Source: a virus
DNA length: 64,000 nt
IMG/VR virus record: IMGVR_UViG_3300037475_000162
Coordinates: 1-64,000 of that record
Direction: 5' to 3' (one strand)
Both the position numbers and the translations under genes were made by a program. Every line of letters starts with the position of its first letter. Within the stretch, counting starts at the first letter, position 1. The notes below the pieces were generated by a model that did not search any database, was not told the origin of the DNA, and was given only the letters and a program-made list of their open reading frames with translations. Positions 41,313 through 48,185 of this stretch are shown here, one piece after another.

Positions 41313-41518
41313 GCACCAGCATGAAGGACCGCATCGCCGCCCTGGAGCAGCAGCACGCCGAAGACGAGCGGCTGCTCGCCGCTTGCGAGGCGGCCCTTCC
41401 TGCAATGGAGAAAGCCCTGTCCATCCGTCGCGCCATGATCGGCCCGGTTGATGGCGGCATCAGCCGGACGGTCGAGATGCTTCGGGCGGCAATCGAGACG
41501 GCGAAAGGCGGTGCGTGA
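41309..41518 (+). CDS. Small coiled-coil protein
   Basis: A 69-residue charged helical protein starting with ATGA overlap (MKDRIAALEQQHAEDERLL). Typical of phage accessory proteins that form small helical oligomers. Unrecognised. Confidence 0.55.
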   Translation: MSTSMKDRIAALEQQHAEDERLLAACEAALPAMEKALSIRRAMIGPVDGGISRTVEMLRAAIETAKGGA

Positions 41519-41814
41519 TGCCCGGCCCCTACGAGGTCTACGCCCTGATGCACCACGGCGCGATCTACACCCTCCGTCCCACCGTGGGCGACCTCAAGAA
41601 GGCTTTCCGCTGGGTGGGGTTCCGCGACGGCGACCGATGCGGCTTCTTCAAGACGCGGAAGGCGTTCGAGGAGTTCGTCGCCCGCGAGCCGGCCCTTGCC
41701 CCGCTGGGGCCGCACGCGGAGGCGAGTTTCCGCGCGGAGACGTGGAGCACCTATGAGGGATCGCGCGTGCTCCAGCAGCTCGCGGAGAACGCGAAGAAAG
41801 CGGGTGGGCAATGA
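41518..41814 (+). CDS. Hypothetical accessory protein
   Basis: A 98-residue protein starting at the ATG that overlaps the previous stop (TGATG); GTG at 41515 is an alternative. It has an alpha/beta start (YEVYALMHHGAIYTLRPTVG) and is helical afterwards. No family recognised. Confidence 0.55.
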   Translation: MPGPYEVYALMHHGAIYTLRPTVGDLKKAFRWVGFRDGDRCGFFKTRKAFEEFVAREPALAPLGPHAEASFRAETWSTYEGSRVLQQLAENAKKAGGQ

Positions 41815-42140
41815 CCGCAAGAACGTGGCGGACATGGACGCACCGGGGAGAGCAAAGGCTGATCGAGTTGCGCAACGCCGGCTGCACGCGGCAGCAGATC
41901 GCCGACGATCTCGGCCGGACGTTCGGCTCGGTTGCGAACCGCTTGCAGCAGATGGGGATTGTCTGGGAGCGGCCCCTCTCGGATCTGACCCTTGCGCTGA
42001 TTCGCCCGCACAAGGTCAAGGACGTGGCCCGCCGCTTCGGGATAACGCGGTGGGCCGTGAGCAAGGCGAAGCGCGAGATGCGCCTTCGCGGCGTCGGCGT
42101 CTGGTACGGGCGTCCTCGCCCGCGCCGGGCCGTCGCCTGA
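41811..42140 (+). CDS. Putative HTH DNA-binding protein
   Basis: A 109-residue basic protein with two helix-turn-helix-like segments: RLIELRNAGCTRQQIADDLG...SVANRLQQMG (residues 16-50) and KVKDVARRFGITRWAVSKAKREM (about 66-90). The first resembles Myb/GcrA-like DNA-binding helices. It may regulate the accessory genes. Confidence 0.6.
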   Translation: MTARTWRTWTHRGEQRLIELRNAGCTRQQIADDLGRTFGSVANRLQQMGIVWERPLSDLTLALIRPHKVKDVARRFGITRWAVSKAKREMRLRGVGVWYGRPRPRRAVA

Positions 42141-42180
42141 GAACACCGGCTGGGGGCCGCGTTTAACCGAGCGCGACCAC

Positions 42181-42207
42181 CTCCTGCGACAGGGGCAACC
42201 GCAGGAG
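42181..42207. other. Hairpin in front of the SG-repeat gene
   Basis: CTCCTGCG (42181-42188) pairs with CGCAGGAG (42200-42207). It lies 42 bases before the GTG start of the next gene. Confidence 0.5.
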
Positions 42208-42249
42208 CGCCCCCGGCCGGCGAATACAGCCTGGAGAGGAGACTGCCGA

Positions 42250-42897
42250 GTGAGCGACTGGACCAATCTCCTGAGCGCCGCCGCCGCCGATCCGGCCGAC
42301 GTGCTGCCCCGCATGCAGATGGCGGACCATCTGCGCGACGAGGGGCGCAGCGAGGCGGTTGCCCTGGAGTCGTTCGGGCCGATGCCGTTTTCGTGGTGGT
42401 CGAACGAACGGCTGTTTTTCGACAGCAGCAGCGGCAGCGGCAGCGGCAGAGGCAGCGGCAGCGGCATCGGCAGCGGCATCGGCAGAGGCAGCGGCATCGG
42501 CAGAGGCAGCGGCAGAGGCAGCGGCAGCGGCAGCGGCAGCGGCAGCGGCATCGGCAGCGGCATCGGCAGCGGCATCGGCAGCGGCAGCGGCAGCGGCAGC
42601 GGCAGCGGCAGCGGAGTCTTCTTCATGGAAACCGGCAAGGCGTACCTCGTTCACTGCGGCGACTGGCACACGATTGTCGGGCGCGTCGTCCGCCAGGCCG
42701 GCCCATTTCTCTACGAGATGGAGACGGTCTCAAAAATCTCCGAGACGAACAACGGAGATTGCTGGGAGGAACTGGCGGGCGGAAACGTACAGATGCGCGC
42801 CGCCTGCAACTACAAGCACTACAAGGTGCGCGCCCTGGTGCCCTTGAATGTGCTCTGTTTTGAATGGCTCGGATTACTTCCACAGGAGGCCCTCTGA
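42250..42897 (+). CDS. Ser-Gly repeat protein with TIGR02996-like N-terminus
   Basis: A 215-residue protein with a GTG start behind GGAGAGGAGAC. Residues 1-45 match the planctomycete repeat-companion pattern (ADPADVLPRMQMADHLRDEGR). Residues about 59-122 are almost pure Gly-Ser with scattered Ile and Arg, encoded by tandem GGCAGC-type hexamers. Residues about 125-215 form a compact alpha/beta domain (KAYLVHCGDWHTIVGRVV...). The linker length is expected to vary by slippage. Function unknown. Confidence 0.65.
   Translation: MSDWTNLLSAAAADPADVLPRMQMADHLRDEGRSEAVALESFGPMPFSWWSNERLFFDSSSGSGSGRGSGSGIGSGIGRGSGIGRGSGRGSGSGSGSGSGIGSGIGSGIGSGSGSGSGSGSGVFFMETGKAYLVHCGDWHTIVGRVVRQAGPFLYEMETVSKISETNNGDCWEELAGGNVQMRAACNYKHYKVRALVPLNVLCFEWLGLLPQEAL
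42424..42615 (+). repeat. Tandem hexanucleotide (GGCAGC)n repeat, coding
   Basis: About 32 copies of GGCAGC with variants GGCATC and GGCAGA over 192 bases. Insertion or deletion of whole units keeps frame in the SG-repeat gene. All six frames are open across it, hence the many spurious frames seen here. Confidence 0.9.
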
Positions 42898-42913
42898 CGG
42901 GAGAGGAGCAAGG

Positions 42914-43048
42914 ATGCTCGATGACTGGCAGTTGGTGTCGCAGATCGTGGCCGTGGAGATCGCCGGTCCCTGCCTGTTGGCGGCCCTGGGGCTGGCGGTG
43001 TACCTGATGGAGCGGTGGACCCGGCCGGCAGGAGATCCGAGACGATGA
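42914..43048 (+). CDS. Small single-helix membrane protein
   Basis: A 44-residue protein with GGAGCAAGG upstream. One hydrophobic helix (IVAVEIAGPCLLAALGLAVYL) and a short basic tail. Its stop overlaps the ATG of the next gene (ATGA). Confidence 0.55.
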   Translation: MLDDWQLVSQIVAVEIAGPCLLAALGLAVYLMERWTRPAGDPRR

Positions 43049-44166
43049 ATTTGCCCCTACTCGCTCCGACCACTGACAACACCATCGCCTCGACGCCCGA
43101 GGTGGACGGACTGCTTGCCGCTGAGGCCCCCGTGGCAATCGGTGTCAGCGGCGGAAAGGACTCCTGCGCCATGGCCTTCGCTCTCGTCGAGCAACTCGAC
43201 GGCATCGGGCACGCTGGCCCGCGAATCCTCATCCACAGCGACCTGGGGCGGACGGAGTGGAAGGACAGCCTCCCCACCTGCGAGAGGCTGGCGAAGGCAA
43301 CCGGCGTTGAACTCGTCGTCGTCCGCCGCAAGGCCGGCGACATGCTGGCCCGCTGGCAGGGCCGGTGGACGAACAACGTCGAGCGATACCTGACGCTCTC
43401 CTGCGTCAAGCTGATCCTACCCTGGTCCACGCCGTCGATGCGGTTCTGCACGTCGGAACTCAAGATGGACGTGATCTGTGCGGAGCTGGTCCGCCGGTTT
43501 GGCGGCCGGACCATCCTCAGCGCCAGCGGCATCCGCGCCGATGAGAGCGCCAACCGGGCCCAGGCCCCTGTTGCCAAGCGGCAGCCGAAGCTGTGCCGCG
43601 CGTCGCGCAAGCCGGTGCGGATCACAACCGGCCTGGACTGGCACCCCATTCTCCGCTGGTCGGTCGATGACGTGTGGAGTCTGTGCCGGCAGCGGGGCTT
43701 CCTCATGCATGAGGCGTACACGCGCTACGGCAGCAGCCGGGTTTCCTGCTGCTTCTGCATCCTGGGAAACAACGGCGACCTTCTCGCCGCCGCCGGGTGC
43801 GACGACAACCACGACCTGTACCGGCAGATGGTTGCCCTTGAGGCTGTGTCCACGTTCGCCTTCCAGGGCGGCGAATGGCTTGGAGACGTGGCCCCGCACC
43901 TGCTCACAGCCGAAATACTGGACGGCGTCCGGCAGGCCAAGGAGGCGGGCAAGCGTCGTGAGGCAGCAGAGGCTCGCATCCCGAAGCACCTGCTCTACAC
44001 CAAGGGCTGGCCTACCTGTGTGCCGGCCCACGAAGAGGCGGTCCTGCTGGCGTCCGTCCGGCTCGCCGTGGCGACCGCCGTTGGCCTGACACCTACATTC
44101 ACCGACCCCGACCAGATCATCGCCCGTTATGAGGAGCTTATGCGCATGAAGGCAGAACGAAACTGA
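43045..44166 (+). CDS. PAPS-reductase-like PP-loop protein
   Basis: A 373-residue protein of the phosphoadenosine phosphosulfate reductase family. The PP-loop motif is SGGKDS at residues 35-40. The downstream part has RFCTSELKMDVI, and a cysteine cluster CCFC near residue 234 with other Cys that could hold a cluster or zinc. Phage members of this family are known but their true substrate is often unclear; possibilities are sulfate reduction or transfer of sulfur/AMP to nucleic acids. Standard DndC-type partners are not present. Confidence 0.7.
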   Translation: MNLPLLAPTTDNTIASTPEVDGLLAAEAPVAIGVSGGKDSCAMAFALVEQLDGIGHAGPRILIHSDLGRTEWKDSLPTCERLAKATGVELVVVRRKAGDMLARWQGRWTNNVERYLTLSCVKLILPWSTPSMRFCTSELKMDVICAELVRRFGGRTILSASGIRADESANRAQAPVAKRQPKLCRASRKPVRITTGLDWHPILRWSVDDVWSLCRQRGFLMHEAYTRYGSSRVSCCFCILGNNGDLLAAAGCDDNHDLYRQMVALEAVSTFAFQGGEWLGDVAPHLLTAEILDGVRQAKEAGKRREAAEARIPKHLLYTKGWPTCVPAHEEAVLLASVRLAVATAVGLTPTFTDPDQIIARYEELMRMKAERN

Positions 44167-44456
44167 CAGCCCCTCCCCTCCGCGCCGTCGGGACGTTCCC
44201 GGCGGGAGCCACGTGGGAATCGGGTCTGCGGAGGGGAGGCGACCCACGAGGCAAGACGGAGTCCAGCGTCCGATGTCGCGACCAGCAGCCTTCCGCGAGT
44301 CTCTGGTCCACCTCCTGGCACGAGGTCGCGACGATCGGCGCTCCGTTACGGCGCCCCGCGAGGGGGCAGGTCATGGCGGCCTGGCCGAAGCCGGTTCAAT
44401 CCCGGCGCGTGGGACTGAGACGAAACGATGACTTCGCCCGAGCAATGGAGGCAATC
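44167..44456 (+). ncRNA. Candidate structured RNA region 1 with T-arm-like 3' end
   Basis: A gene-poor 290-base stretch. CCTCCCCTCCGC (44172-44183) and GCGGAGGGGAGG (44228-44239) pair perfectly over 12 bases around an inner hairpin. Near the end lies a perfect tRNA-like T arm GCCGG-TTCAATC-CCGGC (44390-44406), then GCGTGGG and ACT. The 7-base strand can pair with CCCACGA (44243-44249; 6 of 7). A normal anticodon arm is not found, so it is not a standard tRNA. Confidence 0.4.
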
Positions 44457-44831
44457 GTGACGCATCCGAACGGACTGCACATCACCGGCGACGAGAGCAT
44501 GGAGGAGGACTACGGCACAGCCTACTTCAGGGACGAGCTGCTGCTGCACGTCCTGCCGAACTGTCTGATCGCGGACGGCGGGCTCCGCTACCGCGACCCG
44601 CCGGAAGCCGTCAGCCACGCCTTCGCCATCGTGGACGAGGTCATGCGGCGACGGCGGGACGGCAGCATGCCGCAGCCGGACATGCACGCCGCTTGCGACA
44701 GCGAGACGGATCTCATCGACCTGAGCGCCGCGCCGGCGCTGGACGGCATGGGGGATCCGCTGGTGCTGCGGACAGAGCAAGCCCGGCGCATCCCGATCGC
44801 GAAGCATCACGAGATCGATCCGAGGGACTGA
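44457..44831 (+). CDS. Hypothetical accessory protein
   Basis: A 124-residue protein. The start is placed at GTG 44457, behind an ideal GGAGG site, rather than at the ATG 44373 that would run through the T-arm-like sequence. It has a mixed alpha/beta pattern (HPNGLHITGDESMEEDYGTAY, LLHVLPNCLIADGGLRYRD). Unrecognised. Confidence 0.5.
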   Translation: MTHPNGLHITGDESMEEDYGTAYFRDELLLHVLPNCLIADGGLRYRDPPEAVSHAFAIVDEVMRRRRDGSMPQPDMHAACDSETDLIDLSAAPALDGMGDPLVLRTEQARRIPIAKHHEIDPRD

Positions 44832-44836
44832 AAGCC

Positions 44837-45112
44837 ATGAACTGCCCCAACTGCGGCGAAGAGTGCGAGCGGGACGAGGTCGATGTCGGCGTCGGCATCA
44901 TTTACGGTCCCTGGGGCTGCTCCTCGTGCTGCTGGTCGTCTGATCCGCGATACGACCGCTCGGGGGGCGTCTCGCCCAAAGCAAAAGAGAACCCCGGCTG
45001 GTATGTGGACCAGTGGGGCGGCATGCAGCGCATCAGCGCCATCGCGGAGAGCGCCGAACGGTTCGGCATTCCCCGCGAAGTTGTTGAGGAAGCATTCCGG
45101 GAGGACGGCTGA
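44837..45112 (+). CDS. Zinc-ribbon protein with Cys-rich motif
   Basis: A 91-residue protein beginning MNCPNCGEEC with more cysteines in GCSSCCWSSD. Two possible Zn ribbons; helical C-terminus. Its stop overlaps the next start (TGATG). Unrecognised. Confidence 0.6.
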   Translation: MNCPNCGEECERDEVDVGVGIIYGPWGCSSCCWSSDPRYDRSGGVSPKAKENPGWYVDQWGGMQRISAIAESAERFGIPREVVEEAFREDG

Positions 45113-45396
45113 TGCCCTTCTTCCACGATCGAACCTGCCCCTGTCCGGTCTGCCGCGAGCAGCTTCGCCAGACGCTGCGTCCGCGCCGCATTCCCGCGCC
45201 GCGCTATCGGACCTGCGACCTGTGCGGCGACCTGGTGGAGGTGCTGCCGGGCCAGCCGTCGCCGTGTCCGACGTGCGAGGCGGCCCAGCAGCGGGCGGCG
45301 AAAGTGAGCTTTCGGCCCGTGGACGTGCAGGCGCCTGCGGTGGACGCGGCCGATCTGCACCGATGGGCGGATGACGGAGGACAATGCCATGCCTGA
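45112..45396 (+). CDS. Multi-CxxC zinc-binding protein
   Basis: A 94-residue protein with three CxxC-type motifs (CPCPVC, CDLCG, CPTCE), so probably two zinc ribbons, followed by an acidic/Ala tail. TGATG start. Possibly a regulator or DNA/RNA-binding protein. Confidence 0.6.
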   Translation: MPFFHDRTCPCPVCREQLRQTLRPRRIPAPRYRTCDLCGDLVEVLPGQPSPCPTCEAAQQRAAKVSFRPVDVQAPAVDAADLHRWADDGGQCHA

Positions 45397-45637
45397 AGGC
45401 GTCCCGGATTACATCGGCTACGGCCCCATTGACCCGCGCATGGCCGCACTCCGTTGTGCGGAGAAGACGGCGCGGGAGAACGTGTATCGGGACAAGCGGT
45501 ATGCAAAAGCGAAGGCGAGTCAGATGCGGAGAGCGACGGGCGAGCCGAAGCTGATGAGTTTCAGGTGCCACCACTGCGGCAAGTACCACCTGGGGAAGCG
45601 GAAGCCGCCCCAGAGCGCAGAAGACCACGGAGGGTAA
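45389..45637 (+). CDS. Small Zn-binding protein
   Basis: An 82-residue protein. The ATG at 45389 is preferred because GGAGG lies 8 bases upstream; ATG 45371 is possible. It has basic helices and a C-terminal CHHCGKYHLGK metal motif. Confidence 0.6.
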   Translation: MPEGVPDYIGYGPIDPRMAALRCAEKTARENVYRDKRYAKAKASQMRRATGEPKLMSFRCHHCGKYHLGKRKPPQSAEDHGG

Positions 45638-45848
45638 CGCGGCCACGGAACGGCTGCGAGGAATCGCGGGCGCGGGCCAGCACAGGAGATACCCGCCCCG
45701 CCGGTGTGAGCGATGGAGGCAGGGGCCGACCCCCGCCAACCCCGCGGTTCCGACAAGACAGTGAGGGAGAAGCGTGCCGAGCTTCCACGCCCCGCTTGCG
45801 GGAGTGACCATGATCGGCCCCAGTACCTTGCTCGGGTTAGCTTGCGGG

Positions 45849-45969
45849 GTGACAGCCCGGAGAGACGGGATCGGGGGGCAGCGATCTGCCGGACAAATGG
45901 GAGAGACCACTGGGAAAACGTCCGGCCTCTGGTGTAAAGAGACGTGACAGCCGGAGAGACGGCAGATCC
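45849..45969 (+). repeat. Two covarying GTGACA-hairpin repeats
   Basis: Copy 1 at 45849-45872, copy 2 at 45944-45969, 95 bases apart. Both have GTGACA, a 4-base stem, GAGAGA loop, and ATC/AGATC after it. The stems differ by compensatory changes (CCCG/CGGG versus GCCG/CGGC), which indicates selection on structure. Confidence 0.6.
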
Positions 45970-46036
45970 CCTGGACGCCGGCCCTTTGCGGCCGGGCCCC
46001 GCCGAGAGGCGGGCCGTAGCGACGGTCGGGGGACTT

Positions 46037-46145
46037 GGGGCTTGGGCGGGCACGGCGACCCGCGGTAATCCTGCAAAGACCACACGACAGGAACCGGCCG
46101 AAAGAGGCTCAAGATAGGTAGCTGGTTCGACTCCAGCAAGCTCCA
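46037..46145 (+). ncRNA. tRNA-like element (T arm, D arm, acceptor; no clear anticodon arm)
   Basis: T arm GCTGG-TTCGACT-CCAGC (46121-46137) is followed by AAGCTCC, which can pair with GGGGCTT (46037-46043, one G-U). A D-arm-like hairpin GCGG-CCGC lies at 46046-46063. The part between is long and lacks a good anticodon stem (a GCA-like loop is seen). It could be a degenerate tRNA or a tRNA-like domain of a larger RNA. Antisense frames over it read ELAGVEPAT and MLESNQLP, well-known antisense-tRNA signatures. Confidence 0.4.
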
Positions 46146-46237
46146 CTGCCCGGCGGCAGCACTTCGCGGGGTGTACCCACGAAGTCAGGACATGATGGCT
46201 GGGCCTGCCGCCGGGCAAGACACACGGGAGACGGCAA

Positions 46238-46633
46238 ATGTACACGGACGTATCGACCGCGGGCAGGACGCCGCGCCAACCGCCCGACAGGATCGTGAGC
46301 ATGGGAACGCAACTCAGAGATTGGCTGGATTCCGCCGCCAACCTTTCCGACGGCCCGGACTACCTGCGCCGCTGGGGCGAGCAGGCCGTCGCCGGCGAGG
46401 CCGCGCTCCGCGCCGCGGGACGCGCCGACCTGGCCGAGCTGGTCGCCGTGCAGGGGCGGACGTGCGCCCTGGTCGCGGTGTGGCTGCACGATCTGTTGAC
46501 CGCGCCGCGCCTGCTGCCGTTCCCCGTGCGGCCGGCGCCGCGGCGATTCTGGCAGCGCGGATCGTCGCTCTGGTCGCGCCTGCGGACGGCGGCGCGAAAC
46601 GTGTTGCTCGGCCGGCCGCGGAGGGGATTCTAA
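46238..46633 (+). CDS. Hypothetical helical protein
   Basis: A 131-residue protein with CGGGAGACGG upstream of the ATG; ATG 46301 is an alternative. The core (TQLRDWLDSAANLSDGPDYL, GEQAVAGEAALRAAGRADL, AVQGRTCALVAVWLHDLL) is helical. The C-terminus is basic. Function unknown. Confidence 0.5.
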   Translation: MYTDVSTAGRTPRQPPDRIVSMGTQLRDWLDSAANLSDGPDYLRRWGEQAVAGEAALRAAGRADLAELVAVQGRTCALVAVWLHDLLTAPRLLPFPVRPAPRRFWQRGSSLWSRLRTAARNVLLGRPRRGF

Positions 46634-46900
46634 ATGCAGCACAGCCCCCACCCCTGGCGTCTCGGCCCGCACAATCGCGCCCTGCTGGACGCCGACAGCC
46701 GGAGAATCGCCACGCTGGAGTACGACGCGACCGAGACCGACGGCCGGCTGCTGGCCGAGGCCCCGCGGATGCTCCTTCAGCTCCGCGGCCTGCTGACGAT
46801 GCTGGAGCACGCCCCCGACGGACGGGTGGTGATCGAGGAAGGCGGCGAGCTGCACCACGAGATCCTGGAGACGCTCGGCCGCTGCGCCGATGGGAGGTGA
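46634..46900 (+). CDS. Hypothetical alpha/beta protein
   Basis: An 88-residue protein (PHPWRLGPHNRALLDADSRRI, EAPRMLLQLRGLLTMLEHAP) that follows the previous stop directly. A common phage type of unknown function with a conserved Trp near the N-terminus. Confidence 0.55.
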   Translation: MQHSPHPWRLGPHNRALLDADSRRIATLEYDATETDGRLLAEAPRMLLQLRGLLTMLEHAPDGRVVIEEGGELHHEILETLGRCADGR

Positions 46901-47099
46901 GTCCGATGGACGCAACGAAGCTGCCGCCGCTGTCCGGCATCATGGTCATGCCGTGGAGCACCGACCGCCCCGGCTGAGGTGCGGCAGGTGCGGACGGATC
47001 ATCTCGCCCGGCCAGCGGTATCGCCAGCACAGGCGCGGCCTGTCCCTGCATCCGCTGCTCGGAATCAGCGGATGCAGGACGCGGAAGCGCGAGCGATAG
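46890..47099 (+). CDS. Small zinc-ribbon protein, start uncertain
   Basis: The frame from 46890 ends in a Cys-rich part (LRCGRCGRIISPGQRY...ISGC) resembling phage zinc ribbons. The N-terminal 25 residues look like an out-of-frame shadow; GTG 46953 is a likely start. A 23-residue frame from 46906 in another register lies in the same area. Confidence 0.4.
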   Translation: MGGESDGRNEAAAAVRHHGHAVEHRPPRLRCGRCGRIISPGQRYRQHRRGLSLHPLLGISGCRTRKRER

Positions 47100-47117
47100 G
47101 GAGCAGCGAAGAGGCGG

Positions 47118-47146
47118 TCCCGCCGGCCCCGGAACGGCCGGCGGGA
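47118..47146. terminator. 11-bp perfect hairpin
   Basis: TCCCGCCGGCC (47118-47128) pairs with GGCCGGCGGGA (47136-47146), loop CCGGAAC. No U-run follows. It lies between two small genes. Confidence 0.5.
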
Positions 47147-47174
47147 ACAACCCCTTACCCGATAGGAGATTGTA

Positions 47175-47429
47175 GTGTACAGCATCAATTTCGGCGAGTA
47201 CATGGATGCGGAATATCCCGACGAGCTGTCCGGCCGGACGGTGATCGGGCCGAGCTTCGACAGCGAGGAGGAGGCCGCGGAAGCTGTCCGCATCCTCGAT
47301 GCTCTGAAGGCTGCGCCCGCCAGGCTGCGCCGCTGGCTGAAGATCGACGCTCTTCCGCCGGTGGTGCTGGTCACCGCGGATTTCGTCACGACTGACGAGG
47401 TCGAGAAGGGCCTTGTCGCCGTGGCATGA
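47175..47429 (+). CDS. Hypothetical small protein
   Basis: An 84-residue protein with a GTG start and GGAGA upstream. It has YSINFGEYMDAEYPDELSGR and EEEAAEAVRILDALKA, an alpha/beta type. Unrecognised. Confidence 0.5.
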   Translation: MYSINFGEYMDAEYPDELSGRTVIGPSFDSEEEAAEAVRILDALKAAPARLRRWLKIDALPPVVLVTADFVTTDEVEKGLVAVA

Positions 47430-47498
47430 CGGACCCGACTCGGGGGCGGAACGGAGAAGAGGCGTCTCAATTCCAACCCAGGAGAACAGTAGTCATGG

Positions 47499-47699
47499 AT
47501 GACGACCGAGAATCCGCCGACCATCAAGGCCCTGACGCTGCGGATCGGCGAGGGGGTCGAGATCACCACCCGCGAGGGCGAGGTGTACGAGCTACAGCTG
47601 GTGTGGATCGGCAGGACGGCGCAGAAGGCGAGACTGGTGGCCCTGGCCCCGCTGGACGTACGGGTGAGGGCGGTGAAGCGGACCAGGTCGAGCGCCTGA
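47499..47699 (+). CDS. CsrA-like RNA-binding protein
   Basis: A 66-residue protein with the layout of CsrA: RIGEGVEITTREGEVYELQL, then ARLVALAPLDVRVRAVKR. In CsrA the first and last strands bind GGA motifs in mRNA leaders. This would be a phage-encoded post-transcriptional regulator. Start ATG 47499 follows AGGAGAAC by about 10 bases; an ATG at 47495 is in another frame. Confidence 0.55.
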   Translation: MTTENPPTIKALTLRIGEGVEITTREGEVYELQLVWIGRTAQKARLVALAPLDVRVRAVKRTRSSA

Positions 47700-47725
47700 C
47701 GGACTGCTGCTCGACGCTGATCGTG

Positions 47726-47848
47726 ATGCTCGGCGACGTGATCGGACTCTACGTCCCGGCAAAGCTGAAAGAACCGTACCGGCGGCGCATGGCCCGATGC
47801 CTGGCGAAGATCGACGAGGCCCGCGGGCCGCTGCCGAAGAAAGGGTAA
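47726..47848 (+). CDS. Small hypothetical protein, start uncertain
   Basis: The C-terminal part of a frame (VMLGDVIGLYVPAKLKEPYR, RRMARCLAKIDEARG) looks coding, with one hydrophobic helix. The long upstream part of this frame from 47426 is a shadow of the CsrA-like gene. The ATG at 47726 is a guess; CTG 47696 is possible. Confidence 0.35.
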   Translation: MLGDVIGLYVPAKLKEPYRRRMARCLAKIDEARGPLPKKG

Positions 47849-47852
47849 ATCC

Positions 47853-48155
47853 ATGCTCGACAGCATCACCGAAAAGCTGCTGGAGATGGCGGCGCAGAAG
47901 AAGCCCGGGAAGATGGCCAACATGAAGCTGAACGCCCAGTACACCGCCGCGGCGTGGCGAGCGCGAACCTCGATCGCGGAGAAGATCCGGCGCGGCCGCG
48001 AGGCAATGGGGTTGTCGCAGACGCAGCTTGCCGTACGCATCGGCGTGCTGCCGACCGTCGTCCACCAGGCCGAGAACCGCCGCGGCAAGGTCGAGCACCT
48101 GCGGACGATCCTGCTGGCGATCGCGGAGAACCAGCCGGCCGCACAGACAACGTGA
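47853..48155 (+). CDS. XRE-family transcriptional regulator
   Basis: A 100-residue protein with a Cro/CI-type HTH: KIRRGREAMGLSQTQLAVRIGVLPTVVHQAENRRGKV, plus an N-terminal extension. It could be a regulator of the early replication genes downstream. Confidence 0.75.
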   Translation: MLDSITEKLLEMAAQKKPGKMANMKLNAQYTAAAWRARTSIAEKIRRGREAMGLSQTQLAVRIGVLPTVVHQAENRRGKVEHLRTILLAIAENQPAAQTT

Positions 48156-48185
48156 AACCACCCCGCGCCCTGGCGAACCGTCCCG

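Larger units (their letters stand above)
45638..46237 (+). ncRNA. Candidate large structured RNA region 2
   Basis: A 600-base stretch with no convincing gene on either strand; frames here are typical antisense/shadow frames. It is rich in helices: two paralogous hairpins with compensatory stems, CCCG/CGGG at 45856-45869 and GCCG/CGGC at 45950-45963, both around a GAGAGA loop and both preceded by GTGACA; CCGGCC/GGCCGG and a GAGA-capped CCCGCC/GGCGGG around 45980-46014; a 13-base helix TGCCCGGCGGCAG (46147-46159) with CTGCCGCCGGGCA (46205-46217) that encloses ACTTCG/CGAAGT (46161-46166/46180-46185). It also holds a tRNA-like T arm. Size and phage context are like large ornate RNAs such as GOLLD or ROOL, which is inference only. 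Confidence 0.45.

Noticed and set aside
42424-42615. Tandem short units as a CRISPR array
   Set aside because: Units are 6 bases, without spacers, and lie within a coding gene.
43045-44166. DndC of a phosphorothioation system
   Set aside because: No DndA, B, D or E-like genes are nearby; only the general PAPS-reductase/PP-loop family is supported.
44373-44456. Upstream start for the gene at 44457
   Set aside because: It would translate the T-arm-like sequence, and GTG 44457 has an ideal GGAGG site.
46060-46121. Group I intron signals (AATCCTG and AAGATA blocks)
   Set aside because: Only two short blocks resemble conserved intron elements, and the T arm follows directly with no room for the 3' helices.
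46037-46145. Normal tRNA gene
   Set aside because: T arm, acceptor and D-arm-like parts exist, but no valid anticodon stem; kept only as tRNA-like.
45520-46341. Minus-strand frame of 273 codons through the 45.6-46.3 kb gap
   Set aside because: Reads ELAGVEPAT and similar strings known from antisense translation of tRNA sequences; the region is better explained as structured RNA.
47426-47725. Long frame from 47426 as one 140-residue gene
   Set aside because: Its first two thirds are a shadow of the CsrA-like frame; only the C-terminal part looks coding.
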